Assembly: GCA_007120575.1 (NCBI GenBank)
Contig: SKNJ01000074.1
Location: 1 to 6,656, forward strand
From: Thioalkalivibrio sp.
GTDB taxonomy: Bacteria > Pseudomonadota > Gammaproteobacteria > Ectothiorhodospirales > Ectothiorhodospiraceae
DNA: 6,656 bases
Direction of reading: 5' to 3'
Part shown: positions 1 to 6,656 of the stretch, piece after piece
Numbering within the stretch: the first letter of the stretch is position 1
How the letters are laid out: each line of letters begins with the position of its first letter
Made by a program: the position numbers and the translations under genes
The notes under the pieces: model-generated
Database searches by the model: none
Seen by the model: only the letters and a program-made list of their open reading frames with translations
What the model was told of the DNA's origin: nothing

Positions 1-269
1 TAGCCCTGGGCCAGGTCGCGGATGCGGGCGTTCAGCCGGCTCTTGTGCCGCGCAGCCTTGTTCCTGTGGATCAAGCCCTTGCTGACGGTCTTGTCGATCA
101 CCGGAACAGCCTGCTTGAAGGCTTCGCTGGCCGCCTGGGCGTCACCCTGGTGCAGCGGTTTGAGTACCGCCTTCATGGCCGAGCGAAAGCGCGACCGCAG
201 CGCCATGTTGTGGGCGCGGTTCTTGACCGCCTGACGGGCCCGCTTGCGGGCAGAAGCAATATTCGCCAA
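1..269 (-). CDS. rpsT: 30S ribosomal protein S20 (missing only the last base of the stop)
   Basis: S20 is a primary-binding protein of the small ribosomal subunit that contacts 16S rRNA. The reverse strand encodes 89 residues beginning MANIASARKRARQAVKNR and containing KGLIHRNKAARHKSRLNARI, which closely follows the E. coli S20 pattern (MANIKSAKKRA..., KGLIHKNKAARHK). The protein is very basic and of normal family length (about 87 residues). The final codon is Gly (GGC at 5-3), followed by TA at the edge, so the stop is TAA or TAG with its third base outside the window. The start is TTG at 269-267: it gives the conserved MANI start and has an AGGGA ribosome-binding site at 280-276, six bases upstream. 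E. coli rpsT also starts with UUG, a feature tied to its translational autoregulation, so similar control is plausible here (inference). The gene is divergent from the DsrE-like gene. Confidence 0.97.
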   Translation of the reverse strand, partial: MANIASARKRARQAVKNRAHNMALRSRFRSAMKAVLKPLHQGDAQAASEAFKQAVPVIDKTVSKGLIHRNKAARHKSRLNARIRDLAQG

Positions 270-275
270 AACTGG

Positions 276-280
276 TCCCT
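276..280 (-). promoter_or_regulatory. Ribosome-binding site of rpsT, fixing a TTG start
   Basis: The reverse strand reads AGGGA followed by six bases and then TTG. No ATG or GTG gives the conserved S20 N-terminus, so this Shine-Dalgarno sequence supports the unusual start codon. Confidence 0.75.
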
Positions 281-315
281 CGCGATAGTTGCGCTAGGTT
301 TCGGAAAGGCTGCGG

Positions 316-344
316 AGCATACCCGCCCCCCGGGGTAGCGTCAA
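316..344 (-). promoter_or_regulatory. Sigma70-type promoter of rpsT
   Basis: On the reverse strand the -35 box TTGACG (344-339, five of six consensus bases) is followed by a 17-base spacer and then the -10 box TATGCT (321-316, four of six). The spacing is ideal. Transcription should begin near 309, giving a leader of about 40 bases before the TTG start. The spacer is very GC-rich, with a run of G residues. Confidence 0.7.
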
Positions 345-367
345 GCGTGTTCGGTCCGGATCACGGA

Positions 368-376
368 TGGTATACA
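368..376 (+). promoter_or_regulatory. Possible extended -10 promoter of the DsrE-like gene
   Basis: TGG followed by TATACA (371-376) resembles an extended -10 element (TGnTATAAT). No good -35 box is present: the best-placed hexamer at 348-353 (TGTTCG) matches poorly. Transcription from it would start near 383 and leave a leader of roughly 42 bases. A second TATACA lies at 396-401, but a start from it would leave almost no room ahead of the ribosome-binding site. The assignment is tentative. Confidence 0.4.
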
Positions 377-424
377 TGCTCGCGCGCGTCTACTCTATAC
401 ACGAGACTACCCAAGGAGCCCTTG

Positions 425-955
425 ATGAATACCCCCTCATTTTCCCGTCGGACATCGACCTTGCCCGGTATCGGGATCGGCCTGTTGATGACGGCCCTGC
501 TGGTGGCGAGCCTGGCGCTGGCCCCGCGTGCCCAGGCCTTCGAGCCCGAGGCGAAGGTGGTCTATCACGCCGATTATGCCGATCCGCGGCGTTTCTCCGC
601 GATGCTGACCAGCATCAACAACATGATGACCCATTACGAGAATCAGTTCATGGATGTGGATGTCCGGATCGTGTTCGTTGCGCACGGGATCCGGTTCCTC
701 ACCGACGATGACCTCGCCGAGACCCCCTTCGAAGCCGACGCCGAGCTCAAGGAGGAGCGTGATACCTTGCGTGGGCGTTTGCTGAGCCTGAACAGCACGC
801 ATGGCGTGAAGCTGGAACTGTGCGAGATTACCCGTACCCAGATCGGCCTGGCCCAGGATGAGGTCTATGATGCCGTCGATTTCGTGCCGTCCGGTGTGGT
901 GCGCGTGGCCGAGTTGCAAAACGAGCATGGCTTCGCCTACATCAAGATCGAGTGA
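425..955 (+). CDS. Exported DsrE/DsrF-like family protein
   Basis: This is a 176-residue protein, probably periplasmic. The ATG at 425 is chosen because AAGGAG (413-418) lies six bases upstream and because it opens a clear signal peptide: basic residues at 8-9 and 14-area polar residues, a hydrophobic stretch at about 16-33, and an AQA cleavage site after residue 38. The upstream in-frame ATG at 347 would spoil this arrangement. The mature part has the DsrE-like order: a first strand (AKVVYHAD, 43-50), a long helix, a second strand (VDVRIVFVAHG, 78-88), a helix with LRGRLLSLNSTHGVKLELCE (115-134), and a C-terminal FVPSGVVRVAELQNEHGFAYI (last residues to 173). The PSGVV...LQ..G.AYIK ending is typical of secreted DsrE-like proteins. 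Cys133, the only cysteine, sits where DsrE-family proteins often carry a reactive cysteine. DsrE proteins take part in sulfur-transfer relays, but the substrate here is unknown. An arginine pair (residues 8-9) recalls a Tat signal without the full motif. Confidence 0.85.
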   Translation: MNTPSFSRRTSTLPGIGIGLLMTALLVASLALAPRAQAFEPEAKVVYHADYADPRRFSAMLTSINNMMTHYENQFMDVDVRIVFVAHGIRFLTDDDLAETPFEADAELKEERDTLRGRLLSLNSTHGVKLELCEITRTQIGLAQDEVYDAVDFVPSGVVRVAELQNEHGFAYIKIE

Positions 956-1008
956 TCCGCATCCACTGCCAGGGTGGCCCATGCCGCCCCGGCTTCCGGC
1001 GACCCCTC

Positions 1009-1039
1009 GAAAGGCCCCGTTCGCGGGGCCTTTCTGTTT
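1009..1039 (+). terminator. Rho-independent terminator after the DsrE-like gene
   Basis: A perfect 11-base-pair stem (1009-1019 with 1024-1034) closes a TTCG tetraloop, and its right arm ends in TTTC followed by TGTTT. The stem core is GGCCCCG/CGGGGCC. It lies 54 bases after the stop codon. The AAA at the foot of the left arm gives a short T run on the other strand too, but the T-rich tail favours rightward termination. Confidence 0.85.
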
Positions 1040-1406
1040 GCGGGTTATCGCGCGATCAGTGCGCGCGCCAGAGTTTTCCGGCCCGCGAGGCCCTGCATCA
1101 TATCGTCAGCGATACGGTCACCCGCCCGGGCACCATGCTCGACGATCCGTCTGCCGCTGCGAAGCTGGCCGGTCGTGTGGTCTGAGCCATTGTCTGCAAG
1201 GCGCGTGCTGCGTCGTCCCCATACCGCAGCCCCACGCCCAGCCCGGCGGGACACCAGGGTCAAGCGACCAAGAACCCGAATGCCTTTCCAGGACCAGACA
1301 CTGCCGGGCTGGCGGAGCCGGCCGGGGTGTGCCTGGCGTACGCGGATGCGTGGCAAGGTGATAGGCTTGGCACCCCCCAAACGCCCATTCGCCCCGACGG
1401 AATCCC
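1040..1406. other. Gap before uup with no convincing gene
   Basis: No open frame here resembles a known protein. The longest candidate, on the reverse strand from 1380 to 1045, has no ribosome-binding site that I can see, and its N-terminal half is Arg/Gly/Trp-rich, as expected of noncoding GC-rich DNA. Its C-terminal 40 or so codons have about 70% G/C in the third position and could be a relic. A 10-base inverted repeat pairs 1238-1247 with 1303-1312 across 55 bases. A weak extended -10-like element (TGATAGGCT, 1359-1367) could serve uup but lacks a -35 partner. Confidence 0.5.
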
Positions 1407-3323
1407 ATGGCCATCCTGACCCTGCGCAATATCCACCTGGCCTTCGGCATGGCCTCCCTGCTCGACGGCGTCAGCCTCAGTCTGGAACCCGGCGAACGGG
1501 TCGCGATCGCCGGACGCAACGGCGAGGGCAAGTCCACCCTGCTGAAGATCCTGAACGGCGAGCTCCAGCCCGATTCGGGCGAGATCACGCGCCAGGATGG
1601 CCTGACCACTGCCTACCTCACCCAGGAGTTGCCGCCCGGCATCGAGGGCACGATATTCGACGTGGTGGCCGAGGGTCTGGGCGAGGCCGGTCGTCTGCTG
1701 GAGCGGTTTCACCACCTGAGCCTGGACGCGGCGAATGGTGATATGGCGGCGCTGGAGAAGATGGGGCCGGTGCAGACTCAGCTCGACGCGATCGACGGCT
1801 GGAGTCTGCAGAACCGGGTGGAGAATACGCTGTCGCGCCTGAGCCTGGACCCCGAGGCGCGGTTTGCCGCGCTGTCCGGGGGGTTGAAACGCCGGGTCTG
1901 GCTGGCGCGCGAACTCGTCCAGCAGCCCCAGCTGCTGCTGCTCGACGAACCGACCAACCACCTGGATGTCGCGGCGATTCGCTGGCTGGAGGAGTTCCTG
2001 GTCGGTAGCCAGCTCACGGTGGTGTTCATCAGCCATGACCGGCGTTTTATGGAGAAGGTCGCCACCCGCATCCTGGAACTGGACCGTGGCCAGGTGTACG
2101 AGCATCCGCCGTCGATCGAGGCATTCCGCGAGCGCCAGGCCGAGCGCCTGGAGACCGAGTCCCGACATCAGGCCGAGTTCGACCGCAAGCTGGCCCAGGA
2201 AGAGACCTGGGTCCGTCAGGGTATCAAGGCGCGGCGGACCCGCAACGAGGGCCGCGTTCGCGCTCTGCAGGCGCTGCGCCAGAAACGGGCCGAACGCCGC
2301 GAGCGCGGTGGTCAGGTGCGCATGCAGTTGAGTCCCGAGCAGCGTTCCGGGCGCCGGGTGATCGAGGCGGAGGGGGCGAGTTTCGGCTACGACGGCCAGC
2401 CGGTGGTGCGCGACGTGAACCTGTTGTTGCAACGGGGCGACGCGCTGGGGATTATCGGGCCCAATGGTGCTGGCAAGACCACCCTGCTGCGAGGGCTGCT
2501 GGGCCAGATCGAGCCGCTGGAAGGTACGGTCAAGCTCGGGACCAAGCTGGAGATTGCCTATTTTGACCAGACGCGGGCGAAGCTGGACGAGCAGGCCACG
2601 GTCCAGGACGCGGTCGGCGAGGGACGCGATCGCGTCACCGTGAATGGCGAGGACCGTCACGTACTGTCCTACCTGGGGGACTTCCTGTTCCCGCCGGCGC
2701 GCGCGCGCCAGCCGGTCTCGGCGCTCTCCGGGGGCGAGCGCAACCGGCTATTGCTGGCGAAACTGTTCCTGAAGCCCGCGAATTTGCTGGTGCTGGACGA
2801 GCCGACCAACGACCTGGATGTCGAGACCCTGGAGCTGCTGGAGCAGTTGCTGATCGAGTATCGCGGCACCTCGATCGTGGTCAGTCATGACCGCAGCTTC
2901 CTCGACAACGTCGCGACCAGCACTCTGGTGATGCCGGGCGACGGGACGGTCGAGGAGTTCGTGGGGGGGTGGTCGGACCTGCCCGGGCGGGTGACCCGGC
3001 GCCTGCTGGAAGGGAGCGCGGAGGTGGCTGCGGCGAGTGCGGCCAGCGCACCGCGCGGCGCTCCGGCGGCGGAGCCCGAGCCGGCGCCGGCCGCGCCATC
3101 CCCGGTACGCAAGCTATCCTACAAGGAGGCGCGCGAGCTGGAGGCCCTGCCGGGCCGCATCGAGGCGCTGGAGGCAGAGAACACGGAGTTGGCCGCGGCG
3201 CTCGCCGATCCGGACACCCTGCGCGACGGTGCGCGGGTGCGCGAATTGCAGGGACGCCTGAAGGAGGTCGAGAACGAGCTGGCTCGGGCCTACGGGCGTT
3301 GGGAGGCACTGGAATCCACGTAA
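1407..3323 (+). CDS. uup: ABC-F family ATPase Uup
   Basis: This 638-residue protein matches E. coli Uup in length (635) and architecture. It is cytoplasmic and has no membrane segments. First ATPase domain: Walker [10 protein letters not shown] (36-44), signature LSGGL (157-161), Walker B with [12 protein letters not shown] (176-187), switch His210. The linker contains [20 protein letters not shown] (268-287), the diagnostic basic stretch of Uup. Second domain: Walker [10 protein letters not shown] (351-359), LSGGERNR (440-447), [12 protein letters not shown] (460-471), His494. An Ala/Pro/Glu-rich tether (about 538-566) leads to a C-terminal coiled coil (567-635) starting [14 protein letters not shown], as in E. 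coli, where this domain binds DNA. E. coli uup mutants show raised precise transposon excision, and the protein is linked to branched DNA intermediates and to the ribosome. All catalytic residues are present; signature 1 has Leu in place of Gln, and Uup proteins commonly deviate there. The start at 1407 gives the expected N-terminus, though its ribosome-binding site (ACGGAA, 1397-1402) is weak. Confidence 0.95.
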   Translation: MAILTLRNIHLAFGMASLLDGVSLSLEPGERVAIAGRNGEGKSTLLKILNGELQPDSGEITRQDGLTTAYLTQELPPGIEGTIFDVVAEGLGEAGRLLERFHHLSLDAANGDMAALEKMGPVQTQLDAIDGWSLQNRVENTLSRLSLDPEARFAALSGGLKRRVWLARELVQQPQLLLLDEPTNHLDVAAIRWLEEFLVGSQLTVVFISHDRRFMEKVATRILELDRGQVYEHPPSIEAFRERQAERLETESRHQAEFDRKLAQEETWVRQGIKARRTRNEGRVRALQALRQKRAERRERGGQVRMQLSPEQRSGRRVIEAEGASFGYDGQPVVRDVNLLLQRGDALGIIGPNGAGKTTLLRGLLGQIEPLEGTVKLGTKLEIAYFDQTRAKLDEQATVQDAVGEGRDRVTVNGEDRHVLSYLGDFLFPPARARQPVSALSGGERNRLLLAKLFLKPANLLVLDEPTNDLDVETLELLEQLLIEYRGTSIVVSHDRSFLDNVATSTLVMPGDGTVEEFVGGWSDLPGRVTRRLLEGSAEVAAASAASAPRGAPAAEPEPAPAAPSPVRKLSYKEARELEALPGRIEALEAENTELAAALADPDTLRDGARVRELQGRLKEVENELARAYGRWEALEST

Positions 3324-3345
3324 CGTCTGCGGCGTCTCCCGGCGA

Positions 3346-3371
3346 CGGCCATGCGATTTCGGCATCGGCCG
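3346..3371 (+). terminator. Hairpin after uup, possible terminator
   Basis: CGGCCATGC (3346-3354) pairs with GCAT (3362-3365) and GGCCG (3367-3371), a nine-pair stem with one bulged C and a seven-base loop. It begins 23 bases after the uup stop. No T run follows, so it is either a weak intrinsic terminator, an mRNA 3'-end stabiliser, or chance in GC-rich DNA. The rest of 3324-3478 shows no clear sigma70, sigma28 or sigma54 promoter for the chemoreceptor gene. Confidence 0.35.
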
Positions 3372-3478
3372 GCCTCAACTCCCGGCACTGCTTGCCGTAA
3401 CAGGGGTTGCACAGTCATCTTTTCAGGTGGCGAGCGGGGTGCCCGCATCGCCCCACGCGCCCGCCAGAAGGCGCCGAC

Positions 3479-3485
3479 GGAGGAG
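3479..3485 (+). promoter_or_regulatory. Strong ribosome-binding site deciding the chemoreceptor start
   Basis: GGAGGAG lies seven bases before ATG 3493. This favours that ATG over an in-frame GTG at 3427, which would add 22 residues rich in Arg, Pro and Ala ahead of the first membrane helix. Confidence 0.85.
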
Positions 3486-3492
3486 TCATCGC

Positions 3493-5508
3493 ATGCTGGA
3501 CAAACTCTCGATTCGAGGGCTGCTGATCGCCGGTTTCGGGCTGGTCGTGGCTATTCTGATCATCAACTCCCTGCTGGCGCTGCGCGCGATGACGACCGGG
3601 AGCCAGGCGGTCGAGCAGCTGACCCAGGCGGACTATCCGGCGGTGGCGCGGGTGAATCAGGTCGAGCAGTTGCTGCAGGAGAGTGCGGCGTTTCTGGGCT
3701 TCTACCTGATGAGCGAGGACGCGTCCCATCGCGACGCCTGGCTGAATGCGATGGAGGGGCTGGACGCGGCGACCAACGCGCTGCTCGATGACCCGGTGGT
3801 GAGCGCGGACCGCCAGCTGGCCGCGGGTGCCGAGGACGTGCGGCGCCGGGTCAGCGAATTTGCCGGTCATCGCGAACGGCTGATCGAGGTGGCCGAGAAC
3901 CTGGCCGAGAACATGCCCGCCCAGGCGATCGCCAATGACCGCGCCAACCCGGCGACCCGTCAGATGTCGCAGCTCGCGAATACCATGATCAATGCGGAGA
4001 TGAACCTGCCGCGCTTCCAGCGCTCCTGGGACCGAATGGGCGAATTCCAGGACCTGCGCGCCAGCACGTTGCAGATCACCTCCAACCTGCGTGGCTTCAT
4101 CGCGTTTCGCGACGAGTCCTTCCGCCAGAACCTGGATCTCTACGCGGGCCAGATTCACACCATCCTGGGCCGTCTGATCGAGCAGATGGACGATCTGGAC
4201 TTCGAGCAGCAGATCGCGGTCGAGGATTTCGAGCGTGCATTTGCCACTTTCGAAAGCGCGCTGGAGGAGCTGGTCGCGATCCATGGCAGCGATCAGGCCC
4301 TGCAGGATGCGTACCTGATCGAGACCGAGATCGGGCCGCTGATCGTGCAGACGCGCGATCGTCTGCAGGACCTCAGTGCCACCATTACCGAGCGTGCCGA
4401 ACAGGCTGCCGCCGGACTGAGCGCGGATATGGGCGCCACCCGTACCACCCAGGGCGTCCTTGCGCTGATCGGCGTGATCCTCGGCGGGGCCGGGGCGGTG
4501 TTCATCATCCTGGTGGTGCGCCGGGCCCTGGCGCATTCGACCAGCGCGCTCGAGGAGATCGCGGATGGTGACGGGGACCTCAGTCGCCACCTTGACGAAC
4601 ATGGCCTGATCGAGACCGCGCAACTGGGCCGGGCGTTCAACCGTTTCACCGACAAGATCGGCCGGACCATCGCCGATGCGCGCAAGAGTACCGAGACCCT
4701 GAACCGGGCCACCGAGAATCTGAACCAGGAGGCCTACGGGGCGCGCGAGGCGGTCGCGCGCCAGCGCGACGAGACCGAACGGGTCGCTACCGCGATCAAC
4801 GAACTGCAAAGCAGCGCCGAGGAGATTGCGCGCAACACCGACTCCACGTCGCAGGCCGGGCAGGAGGCCAGTGCTGCCGTCAACAGTGGTGCCGAGGTGA
4901 TGGGGAAGAACATCGAATCCATGTCCTCCCTGCTGGGCACGGTCGAGAAGGCCGGGGACACGGTGTCTACCCTGGGCGAGGATTCCAAGCAGATTGGCAC
5001 TATCCTCGAAGTCATCCGCGGCGTCGCCGAGCAGACCAACCTGCTGGCGCTGAATGCAGCGATCGAGGCCGCTCGCGCCGGCGAACACGGGCGGGGTTTT
5101 GCGGTGGTCGCCGACGAGGTACGCAAGTTGGCCACCCGCACCCAGGAGTCAACCGACGAGATCGAGGCCATGATCTCGCGCCTGCAGTCGGCGACCGCCA
5201 GTGCGGTGACGGCGATGCAGCAGGGCCAGGAGGAGGCCGAGACCACCATGGAGCACACTGCGGAGGTTAATGGCGCGCTGCAGCAGATCCGCCAGTCGGT
5301 GACCACCATCGTGGAGATGACCGACCAGATCGCGGTGGCCGCACGTGAACAGAGCACCGTGGTTGAGGACATCAACCGCAATATTGTGCAGATCTCCGAC
5401 GAGGCCGATCAGTCGGCGAATACCGCCGATCGCGTGAGTGCCGCCTCCGACGAGCTCAAGCAGGTGGAGAAGGAGATCCAGAAGGCGCTGGCCCAGTTCC
5501 GCCTTTGA
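3493..5508 (+). CDS. Methyl-accepting chemotaxis protein with large helical periplasmic domain
   Basis: This 671-residue inner-membrane receptor would signal through CheW/CheA to the flagellar or pilus motor. A short cytoplasmic start (MLDKLSIRG) is followed by transmembrane helix 1 (about 10-30), a periplasmic region of about 290 residues (31-320), helix 2 (about 321-342), a HAMP domain (about 343-395, with [10 protein letters not shown]) and a long signalling hairpin. The hairpin tip is the near-invariant module from [20 protein letters not shown] (511-530) through [15 protein letters not shown] (533-547). Possible methylation pairs are E443/E444 and E580/E581. The periplasmic part is predicted helical, with Gln/Glu/Arg-rich repeats and no cysteine. 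Its length resembles helical bimodular (HBM-type) sensors such as McpS, but I cannot confirm that family or name a ligand. It ends in QFRL without a CheR-binding pentapeptide. No che genes are adjacent, so it is an orphan receptor. A 169-base gap from uup suggests its own promoter. Confidence 0.94.
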   Translation: MLDKLSIRGLLIAGFGLVVAILIINSLLALRAMTTGSQAVEQLTQADYPAVARVNQVEQLLQESAAFLGFYLMSEDASHRDAWLNAMEGLDAATNALLDDPVVSADRQLAAGAEDVRRRVSEFAGHRERLIEVAENLAENMPAQAIANDRANPATRQMSQLANTMINAEMNLPRFQRSWDRMGEFQDLRASTLQITSNLRGFIAFRDESFRQNLDLYAGQIHTILGRLIEQMDDLDFEQQIAVEDFERAFATFESALEELVAIHGSDQALQDAYLIETEIGPLIVQTRDRLQDLSATITERAEQAAAGLSADMGATRTTQGVLALIGVILGGAGAVFIILVVRRALAHSTSALEEIADGDGDLSRHLDEHGLIETAQLGRAFNRFTDKIGRTIADARKSTETLNRATENLNQEAYGAREAVARQRDETERVATAINELQSSAEEIARNTDSTSQAGQEASAAVNSGAEVMGKNIESMSSLLGTVEKAGDTVSTLGEDSKQIGTILEVIRGVAEQTNLLALNAAIEAARAGEHGRGFAVVADEVRKLATRTQESTDEIEAMISRLQSATASAVTAMQQGQEEAETTMEHTAEVNGALQQIRQSVTTIVEMTDQIAVAAREQSTVVEDINRNIVQISDEADQSANTADRVSAASDELKQVEKEIQKALAQFRL

Positions 5509-5673
5509 CCGACCGGGCGCCCGCCCAATGAATGCGGCGGGTTGCCATTGCGCACGGCATCAGCCCCGCCGGGCAGCATTCCGGTTCTTCACCGCGCCCC
5601 GATCGGGTGGGCCCGCAACGGTCGCGGGGTGGCGTCGGTCCCGGGCGAGGGTCCATCCCGGCAAATGCCCCCG
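5509..5673. other. Convergent gap between chemoreceptor and tmcA with weak hairpins
   Basis: Both flanking genes end here. Candidate structures are a perfect 10-base palindrome CGGGCGCCCG (5514-5523) just after the chemoreceptor stop, and a nested hairpin in which 5535-5541 pairs with 5565-5571 and, inside it, TGCC (5543-5546) pairs with GGCA (5556-5559). Neither has a T run on either strand, so no intrinsic terminator can be claimed. Factor-dependent termination is likely. Confidence 0.35.
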
Positions 5674-6656
5674 TTACTCGGCGTCGAGCCGTTCGAGCCA
5701 GGCCCGGGTGGCCCGGCGCAGGCGGCGGGTGGCGCCGCGGCGACCGGAGACGCCGAGCTCGCGCGCCAGTCGGTCCCAATGGATGGGCGGCTCGCAGGCT
5801 CGGGCCAGCAGCCGCCCTTCCCGATCCTCGGGCGGTCGCGCGGCCAGCCGGCGTTGCAGGGCGGGCAAGGTCCATTCCAGTGGGCGGGCGCGCATCGCAA
5901 AGGCACGGATGCTGTGCCAGTCCTCCGCGGGATCCACCGGCGCTGGCGGGATTCCGCCCCTCGGATGATCCGGGTCGGCAACTGCCGCTGCGACCTCGCC
6001 GGAGGGGTCTTCCAGCAGGCCGGCGCTCCATGTCGGCCAGTCGCGCCGGAAGGCCGCGCGTAGCCGGTCCACCGCGCCCTGCCGAGCCGGCCGGGTCGCG
6101 GCCAGCACCACGGCCCCGATCCGGCCGCTTGCGGGGTCGGGGCGCTGGCCTGCGCGCACCAGCCCGAACCCGGCGTCCCGCCAGAAACGCAGCAGCCCGG
6201 GTTGCAGGCCGAAGCTGGCTCCCAGCAGTGGCACCCCCGCCGCACGTGCCCGGTCGCGTACACGGCGCAGCAGACGCTGGCCCAGCCCGTGTCCCTGCCA
6301 GTCCGGGTGTACGGCAATCCGGTGCACGCGCCACGCGGGGGCACCGGCCAGTTCGAGCGCACCGAGGCCGGCGAGGACACAGGGCAGGAAGTGGCCTTGC
6401 GGACGGCGTTCCCCCGCCCAGACATCCTCGGCGGTTGCGGGTTTCAGGCCCGGCTCCCGCTGAACCAGGGCCACCCCGAACAGTGCCTTGTCGTGCGCGC
6501 CTTCCAGCAGTTCCAGCTGGATTCCGGGGTCCTCAAGCCAGCGCGCCAGGTCCGAGGGCCGGGTGCGATAGTGGGCGTCCGCCAGCAGACCGGTGATGGC
6601 TTCCAGCCGTCGCGGCGAGTACGCGAGGTCGCGGCCGCGCAGCGAGCGCCAGCGCA
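5674..6656 (-). CDS. tmcA: tRNA(Met) cytidine acetyltransferase, C-terminal half
   Basis: TmcA makes N4-acetylcytidine at the wobble position (C34) of elongator tRNA(Met), using acetyl-CoA and ATP or GTP, and so improves decoding of AUG over AUA. The window shows the last 326 codons, ending in TAA (5676-5674). The frame stays open to the right edge, where the visible part begins RWRSLRGRDLAYSPRRLEA. The E. coli protein is about 671 residues, so the N-terminal domain and the ATPase/helicase-like domain lie outside. Visible pieces, all paralleling E. coli TmcA, are ADAHYRTRPSDLARWLEDPG (spans about 6594-6535), VWAGERRPQGHFL (about 6420-6385), the GNAT acetyl-CoA loop RIAVHPDWQGHGLGQRLL with QGHGLG at 6297-6280, and SFGLQPGLLRFWRDAGF. 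The Arg-rich tail (to 5677) is the tRNA-binding region. The M at 6474 is an internal GTG, not the start. The gene converges on the chemoreceptor. Confidence 0.95.
   Translation of the reverse strand, partial: RWRSLRGRDLAYSPRRLEAITGLLADAHYRTRPSDLARWLEDPGIQLELLEGAHDKALFGVALVQREPGLKPATAEDVWAGERRPQGHFLPCVLAGLGALELAGAPAWRVHRIAVHPDWQGHGLGQRLLRRVRDRARAAGVPLLGASFGLQPGLLRFWRDAGFGLVRAGQRPDPASGRIGAVVLAATRPARQGAVDRLRAAFRRDWPTWSAGLLEDPSGEVAAAVADPDHPRGGIPPAPVDPAEDWHSIRAFAMRARPLEWTLPALQRRLAARPPEDREGRLLARACEPPIHWDRLARELGVSGRRGATRRLRRATRAWLERLDAE

Noticed and set aside
437..982. A 181-codon reverse-strand frame over the DsrE-like gene
   Set aside because: The forward gene has a signal peptide, a ribosome-binding site and family motifs; the reverse product is His/Gly/Gln-rich noise.
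974..1741. A 255-codon forward frame running from the gap into uup
   Set aside because: It overlaps the first 335 bases of uup in another frame, is Arg/Pro-rich, and has no recognisable domain.
1260..2660. A 466-codon reverse-strand frame overlapping uup
   Set aside because: The sense strand encodes an unmistakable Uup. The antisense product is a codon-bias shadow without motifs or a ribosome-binding site that I can see.
2963..2969. Run of seven G in uup as a possible slippage or phase-variation site
   Set aside because: The frame is intact, it encodes the conserved VGGW, and the run is too short to suggest switching.
3385..3412. Possible sigma54 promoter around GGCAC...TTGC ahead of the chemoreceptor
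   Set aside because: The distance between the GG and GC elements is 8 bases where 10 are required, so it does not fit the -24/-12 pattern.
3427..3492. N-terminal extension of the chemoreceptor from GTG 3427
   Set aside because: The 22 extra residues ([13 protein letters not shown] and flanks) are not typical of receptors, and ATG 3493 has a near-perfect ribosome-binding site.
3415..5088. A 557-codon open frame on the reverse strand across most of the chemoreceptor gene
   Set aside because: It mirrors a strongly supported chemoreceptor. Long antisense frames are expected in GC-rich genes, and its translation (His/Gln/Leu/Arg-rich) resembles no family.
5532..6596. Long forward-strand frames opposite tmcA
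   Set aside because: The reverse strand matches TmcA throughout; the forward products are Arg/Pro/Ala-rich shadows.

Overview
The window looks like ordinary chromosomal DNA of a GC-rich gammaproteobacterium. Uup, S20 and TmcA all resemble their gammaproteobacterial counterparts, and the chemoreceptor ends in the FRL tail common in that class. A secreted DsrE-family protein would suit a sulfur-metabolising lineage of the Ectothiorhodospiraceae/Thioalkalivibrio type. That placement is inferred from remembered family features, not from a search.

Layout, left to right. (1) rpsT (ribosomal protein S20) runs leftward from a TTG start at 269 and loses only the last base of its stop codon at the window edge. 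It has a convincing sigma70-type promoter at 316-344. (2) A gene for a small exported DsrE-like protein runs rightward from 425 to 955. Its likely promoter stands almost back to back with that of rpsT, and a strong UUCG-loop hairpin at 1009-1034 follows it. (3) Positions 1035-1406 hold no convincing gene. (4) uup, a duplicated-ATPase ABC-F protein with a C-terminal coiled-coil domain, fills 1407-3323. (5) After 169 bases comes a complete methyl-accepting chemotaxis protein at 3493-5508, with a large, apparently all-helical periplasmic domain. (6) The 165-base gap 5509-5673 separates it from tmcA, which runs leftward and enters from the right edge. Only its C-terminal 326 codons (acetyltransferase and tRNA-binding tail) are visible.

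The genes do not form one pathway. Three (rpsT, uup, tmcA) relate to translation or to nucleic-acid housekeeping, one is a chemoreceptor, and one is a probable periplasmic sulfur-relay-type protein. Each appears to be its own transcription unit: spacings are wide, strands alternate, and no start/stop overlaps are seen. I found no mobile element, CRISPR array, tRNA, rRNA or defence system. The points most worth a second look are the lone secreted DsrE protein, the tightly packed divergent promoters, the uninformative 372-base gap before uup, and the chemoreceptor's sensor domain.
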